NCBI GenBank assembly: GCA_027579435.1
Contig: JANBPK010000817.1
Span: forward strand, 1 to 64,000
Length of the DNA stretch: 64,000 nt
Source of the DNA: Candolleomyces eurysporus
Taxonomy: Eukaryota; Basidiomycota; Agaricomycetes; Agaricales; Psathyrellaceae
Reading direction: 5' to 3'
Shown here: positions 59,901-64,000 of the stretch, one piece after another
How positions within the stretch are numbered: position 1 is the first letter of the stretch
Layout of the letters: each line of letters opens with the position of its first letter
The notes under the pieces: model-generated
Databases searched by the model: none
What the model saw: only the letters and a program-made list of their open reading frames with translations
What the model was told of the DNA's origin: nothing
Made by a program: the position numbers and the translations under genes

Positions 59901-61130
59901 CATAATCTATAATCGGCGAAAGTCAAGAGCCTCAGGTACAATTCCAGGAGCGACAAAGGAATCGGACTAATTCATGCAGTACCCTCCCGTTCCTCTAGAA
60001 CCACGGCCTCGCCCTCGGGCTGCGACTGTACTCCTTCTGAGCCCGTATGGGCGGACGTAACCCCTCCAACCATGCCCATGCCATCCCATACCTCAGTGGA
60101 CCACAGCCCAGTCCAGCGCCCGCGGATTCAGCCCTATTTCCTCGTTCAAGCCTCACGACCCGACTCGAATTACAGGTGGCCCTCTTCGCCGCAATTTCAC
60201 CCAACTATCGCCACTAGGGGCCCACCGCTCAACTCTCCTACCTCAGGTCGACGCCTACCGATCGTCGAGTCGAGTCGCGACGTTGTCACACCTTCCATGC
60301 AATGACCATTCAGTCCTACACGCGCCATCCAGATAGTAGAAGTCAGAAAGCGTATCCCCAAGCTTGCGACCAGCTTTTCACTACGTCTGCGCAGCAGCCT
60401 CCGCGCTTGGTTTCAATTTCGCAAGCATCAAGCATCCTTATTACCCCTAGGTGGCTTGGGAGGATGACACCCTGAATGTTCAAGTCAATTACGATTTCAT
60501 TCATTCAATACGTTCATTCAGACAATCTGGATTGGGCTTGCTAGGTAACATTCTCCAAATATCGTGCGTTCTCCGTATGCTGACGACATTTCTGAATTCA
60601 GCCATACTTTCACGGTCTAGTCAGCCTCAGTCAGACCTTCATACCTGATGGAAGTCTTCAATCCGTCCAGCTTCAAGGTTCCAGGCCTAGCACCATGGTT
60701 ATCCCTAATCATTGCGTCCAGCCACCATGCATTAATAGACCCTATGCTGTTTCCCACAACTAGGGATCGTCACGGTGGCGCCTCCCGAACATCGATTCAT
60801 TTTCCTCGAGACCCTAAAACCTTATTTTAATGCAGAGATCCCGACCGTTTGGGCTCTGCGGAGCTTCATCGACGCTGGTACTTGCCTCTGCTCCCATTAT
60901 CATCTCGTTCTGCCAATGTGATGCATTTTCAGGTCGACTATCTTGCCGAGTATCCTGACGATGGACTACCTGAAATAGAGAAACTTCCAGATGAAGTGGA
61001 AAATAGCCTCAACAGCGGGATTTCGATCGTATGATGATATAGATGTTCTCTTGACCTCATAGTAGGCTATCGTTACGCTCACGCTCCGATTCGATATCAA
61101 TAGTAGCTATAGTACAGTGCTTGAAAGCAA
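56991..61130. other. Long noncoding part of the right arm
   Basis: 4.1 kb collinear (inverted) with 26659-30903. It contains the P3 promoter (57000-57180) and the duplicated blocks described for P-unit copy 1. Frames such as 59714-59905 mirror 27910-28095, but both strands are about equally conserved and I find no splice-consistent gene. Confidence 0.5.
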
Positions 61131-62638
61131 TTACAAATCATTTATTTGCAACGTGAAGCCAACCTTTCCGACAAAAGCGCGAGGAACGCCAAGAGCGCTG
61201 CCTACACTGACCAAAACGACTTCGGGTCCTTGACGGCTCCAAAACTCTGTTATCCCAGGTTTCATGTTCCATTGACGGGTGTCCCCGCTCCCTTGCAGGC
61301 TAGTCAAGACGGAAGCATGGATATCGAACCCCAAGTTATTCTTGACGCCTATGTGATGGGTCCTTTCCACCCCGTTCTCGATGTATTTTGCATCCGTGGG
61401 GGCGACTGATTTTATACCTGCAGGTGTCAAAGGAAGTACGCAGTGTTAGCATTGTAGCACGCTCCAGTACTAACGGAACAGTCTGACCTTCCCATTTAGG
61501 ATTAGACGGAAGGGAGTGAATATGAAGAACCTTTCCCGTCTCTCCTCGGACAATCTTCGCCGTCTGAGCGCCAATGCAACCATCGCCCAAACTGACATGC
61601 ACGCTCTCGTCGGCAGACCGGCTCCAGCGTTCCCAAGTGTCCGGCTTGACTGCCCATTGAGCAAATGACTCATCAGCACCGACTGGCGCAGAAACTGCTG
61701 CGTATATTGTCGAGTCGAGATGGTTATGGATGCGGATCTGTCCTGCTTGCCCGTCGGTGTAAGATACCGACAGTTCGGAATCACCCAATTGCCCTTTCGT
61801 CCCTAGGCGAAGTGCTCCTCGAACCTCAGGGGTGTCTTCGAAAACGAATAGTGTGATTGATTCGTCTTCTTCCTGGGAGTCTGAGGCAATTGTCTTGATT
61901 TTACAAGCGTCCCCAGACGAGAGAGGAAGGGCTAATTTGTTTTGACCCTCGCCGAGCCTAGTAGACCATTCAAATTAGTTTGATGAATTTTCGATACCCC
62001 TGTAGGCATGTGAAGGTATCTGATCATGACCTGTAGGTGTCTCCGTTCTCCACGATTTCCCAGTAAAACGGCGATCTTCCCATCTTTGCTTGGTCCTGCT
62101 GCAGCTGAACGTATTGGCCGTCCACCAAAGAGGCAAGGGCAACCTTGCATTTCCCTGAAGGATCGGGCTGCAGGAGCCACTAAGACATGAACTCAGTAAG
62201 CAGAAATGGAGCAATCGAGTATCGTAAGACGCACCTGCTGAGCGCGTTCACCGTTAAACTTGGCCGAGATCACTGTATCAGAGTTCGTCATACCGTTCTC
62301 AAAGGGAGTAAATGTGGAAGGGCACCATGCCTACCTTTGTTATCCTTCGCTTCGAGCACCATCCCGACCCGATTGTAAATGAAATGTGGGCCATCTAGAC
62401 GCAAGGGCGAAGGATATATAGAAGACAAAAGATCGAGACAGCCAGTCAGAAGTGGGGATGTTCATGGGGCTTTAAACCACGTACGAAATTGCGATGGATC
62501 CGGCGATCGATATCCATCTCCCATTGGGTCAGGAGCTGATGACAATTGTGAGCGCATTCGACAGATACGGTGCAGCTACTGAGCGCCTCCGCTTCACATA
62601 CCATCTGTAGGCCGAGCGCCAGAGTCAGGGTTATCCAT
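61131..62638 (-). CDS. RBT family copy H
   Basis: Exons complement(61131..61417, 61488..61957, 62031..62179, 62235..62272, 62335..62394, 62485..62535, 62602..62638), 363 residues, intact. N-terminus MDNPDSGARPTD. Trefoil HGPHFIYNRVGMVLEAKDN...KFNGERAQQWLLQPDPSGKCKVALASL. Middle ITLFVFEDTPEVRGALRLG. Repeat 1: GQAGQIRIHNHLDSTIYAAVS...HVSLGDGCIGAQTAKIVRG.TGKVLHI. Repeat 2: GVKNNLGFDIHASVLTS...VVLVSVGSALG...FVGKVGFTLQI. Closest to copy A, its inverted-arm partner. Confidence 0.86.
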
Positions 62639-63373
62639 GGGAAGCGAGTGTTAAATTTGATTTCAGTGTAAGCGTAGCAGGAGTGGGGTGAAGACCAAGC
62701 TGGAAGCTGGGTGCCACTGCTGCCCTTCATGACATACCCATGACAGTTCATCTCATTGCGACAGCGGGCACAAAAAAGAGCGGCCGTTCTGGCACGTGAG
62801 CGAAGAACCTGCATCTGGTTTACCTCAAGTCAAGCTTGGGTTCTGCGCGAGACGTGCCATCCGTTTCAATGGTGTGAGATACGATATGGTAGGGTGTAAT
62901 CTGTCGAGCCGTTCTGCCGAATATGGAGAAGGTACGATAGCTAAATACCCCGAACGTTGATACTTGAACCTGAAACGCAAGTCAAAACCTTTGAACCTCC
63001 CCAGTAAACGGGGCTCAATAGTCCCCTTTGATATCGGCAATCACCGCTGTCCGACTCGAAGGCTTGAAGGGGCGAGTGCGTTCTACACGACGGAATACTT
63101 TGATGAGAGTCCGTTTTCGTGATGAGGTAAATTCATCAGTACCATCATATTATGGTAACGGCATGTGATCCTGCCAATCCTTCAAGCGCCCGACACGACC
63201 CTCCGGAAAGCCTGCAGCCAGGCTTCGATGCTTGGCAGGACTGAAAGAATTAATGTCAAAAGTCCATAATTTTTGACATGTACATATTAATAGGACAAAG
63301 CCCCAATCGAAGGAAGGACAACGAAAGGGAGTAGCCGGGCTATTAGTAATAGACAGCACGTTAACTTGAAGTA
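62639..63373. other. Intergenic region between RBT-H and SSP2
   Basis: RBT-H promoter and SSP2 3' flank. No supportable gene. Confidence 0.5.
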
Positions 63374-63900
63374 CTACTGTCGAACAGCCCCAGTGACTCT
63401 GCATCCTCCCTCGAAGGCAGACTTGGTAGCGCAATCCTTGGCCTATAGAAGGGGAAATCGAATGAGCAACAGTTCAAAGACCGCGAAGGAGCTCCGGGAA
63501 GTCAATTCAAAGTCGAACTCACCTGCTGAGCCGTACTATACTTCGTCCCACAGTAAGGGCACTTATAAGTCTTCTTCTTTGAAATGAGATTGCCTCGTCG
63601 CTCCAGGCGATCGGAGAGCTCGTCAATGAGATCGCGAGTGGAGAAATCGGCGAGGACTTCTCGCCGCTCGAGGATCTCCCCAACGGATTCGAGGTCACGG
63701 GTGCTGAGGCCGTCCATCCAGTCTCGGGCTTCGAGGGGGGCGCCGCCGTCCTAGATAATGCAAAGAAAACGATTTTCACCGAATTTTAGAATATGGATTT
63801 GGATCAAGTGGAGGGGGGGTGGACATACACGATGGGCAGAGGCAACCCAGGCGGTCAAGGAGACGACGACGGGAAGAAGGGTGGCAAATGAGACTCGCAT
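63374..63900 (-). CDS. Small secreted Cys-containing protein 2 (SSP2)
   Basis: Exons complement(63374..63442, 63523..63750, 63829..63900), 122 residues; exon lengths are identical to SSP1. Signal peptide MRVSFATLLPVVVSLTAWVASAH. Mature part EARDWMDGLSTRDL, EILERREVLADFSTRDLIDELSDRLERRG, then CPYCGTKY and two further Cys (KDCATK, GGCRV), with the shared end VRQ. A paralogue of SSP1, about 23 kb away and on the opposite strand. Probably secreted; target unknown. Confidence 0.85.
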
Positions 63901-63937
63901 TGTGATAGGGAGTGTGTGGTGTGTGAGTTACGTGTTA

Positions 63938-63945
63938 GATAAATA
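63938..63945 (-). promoter_or_regulatory. TATA-like box of SSP2
   Basis: The reverse complement reads TATTTATC, about 40 bp upstream of the SSP2 ATG. It is close for a TATA box, so only moderate support. Confidence 0.35.
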
Positions 63946-64000
63946 GACTGCTCGCTGAGTAGTAGCGAAAATGAGGGTTGTTGGTACTACTGGTCTCATC

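Larger units (their letters stand above)
53684..62638 (-). repeat. Right arm of the large inverted duplication (H - P3 - G)
   Basis: Read on the minus strand this is RBT-H, spacer, P3, spacer, RBT-G, collinear with 25154-33694 on the plus strand. Gene sequence, intron positions and noncoding spacers correspond throughout. The outer edge beyond H (62639 onward) is not matched by the F-box array that lies beyond A. Confidence 0.8.

Noticed and set aside
25154..62638. RBT genes as ribosome-inactivating toxins because of the ricin-like domain
   Set aside because: Only the lectin-type trefoil fold is suggested; no N-glycosidase domain is visible.
1..64000. CRISPR arrays, rRNA, tRNA genes and transposase genes
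   Set aside because: No regularly spaced repeats, rRNA blocks, convincing cloverleaf or transposase/reverse-transcriptase motifs were found; a tRNA scan by program was not possible here.

Overview
Host and style. This is nuclear DNA of a filamentous basidiomycete (Agaricomycetes-like). Genes are dense, every recognisable gene is cut by 40-110 bp GT-AG introns, and the conserved genes are fungal (CDK8/Ssn3 kinase, alpha-arrestin, NOL11/Utp8-like nucleolar protein, Chs5). A Sebacinales-type genome is possible, but I cannot prove the order from sequence alone.

Layout. 1-13.7 kb is a conserved core block: a partial AT-hook/coiled-coil protein (-), a short-chain dehydrogenase (+), an alpha-arrestin (-), a NOL11-like protein (-) and CDK8 (+, divergent from NOL11). 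13.7-64 kb is a duplication-rich accessory island in which Chs5 (36.4-38.0 kb, -) is the only clear housekeeping gene. The island holds (i) three tandem F-box-like genes (18.8-24.8 kb, -), each broken by one different lesion; (ii) eight copies (A-H) of a seven-exon family joining a ricin-B-like beta-trefoil to a tandem beta-rich repeat, called the RBT family here (A 25.2, B 32.3, C 34.6 kb on +; D 41.3, E 47.8, F 51.6, G 53.7, H 61.1 kb on -); (iii) four copies of an unrelated three-exon family of about 192 residues, the P family (P1 17.4, P2 30.9 on +; P3 56.3 and the relic P4 50.5 kb on -); (iv) two matching small secreted Cys proteins (40.0 kb +, 63.4 kb -); and (v) a 713-residue Pro/Gln-rich protein with repeated NG..GPVNN motifs (45.2-47.7 kb, +).

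Large-scale structure. A-P2-B (25.15-33.69 kb) is the inverted counterpart of G-P3-H (53.68-62.64 kb). Coding and noncoding parts match in the same order, giving arms of about 8.5-9 kb around a 20 kb spacer. One arm copy (B) has decayed after losing its promoter and first exon; its partner G is intact.

Data quality. The window has 11 isolated N characters, most beside homopolymers. In the three intact coding exons that contain one (arrestin, RBT-A, the 45.2 kb gene) the N breaks the frame, and ignoring it makes the whole spliced length a multiple of three. These N's look like surplus placeholder bases. The same error type could explain the single-base homopolymer frameshifts in RBT-D, Chs5 and F-box copy 2.

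How the genes may work together. The RBT and P families alternate and have been copied together. A lectin-like, defence or recognition role for RBT is inference from the trefoil-like N-terminus and family expansion; no function can be given for P.
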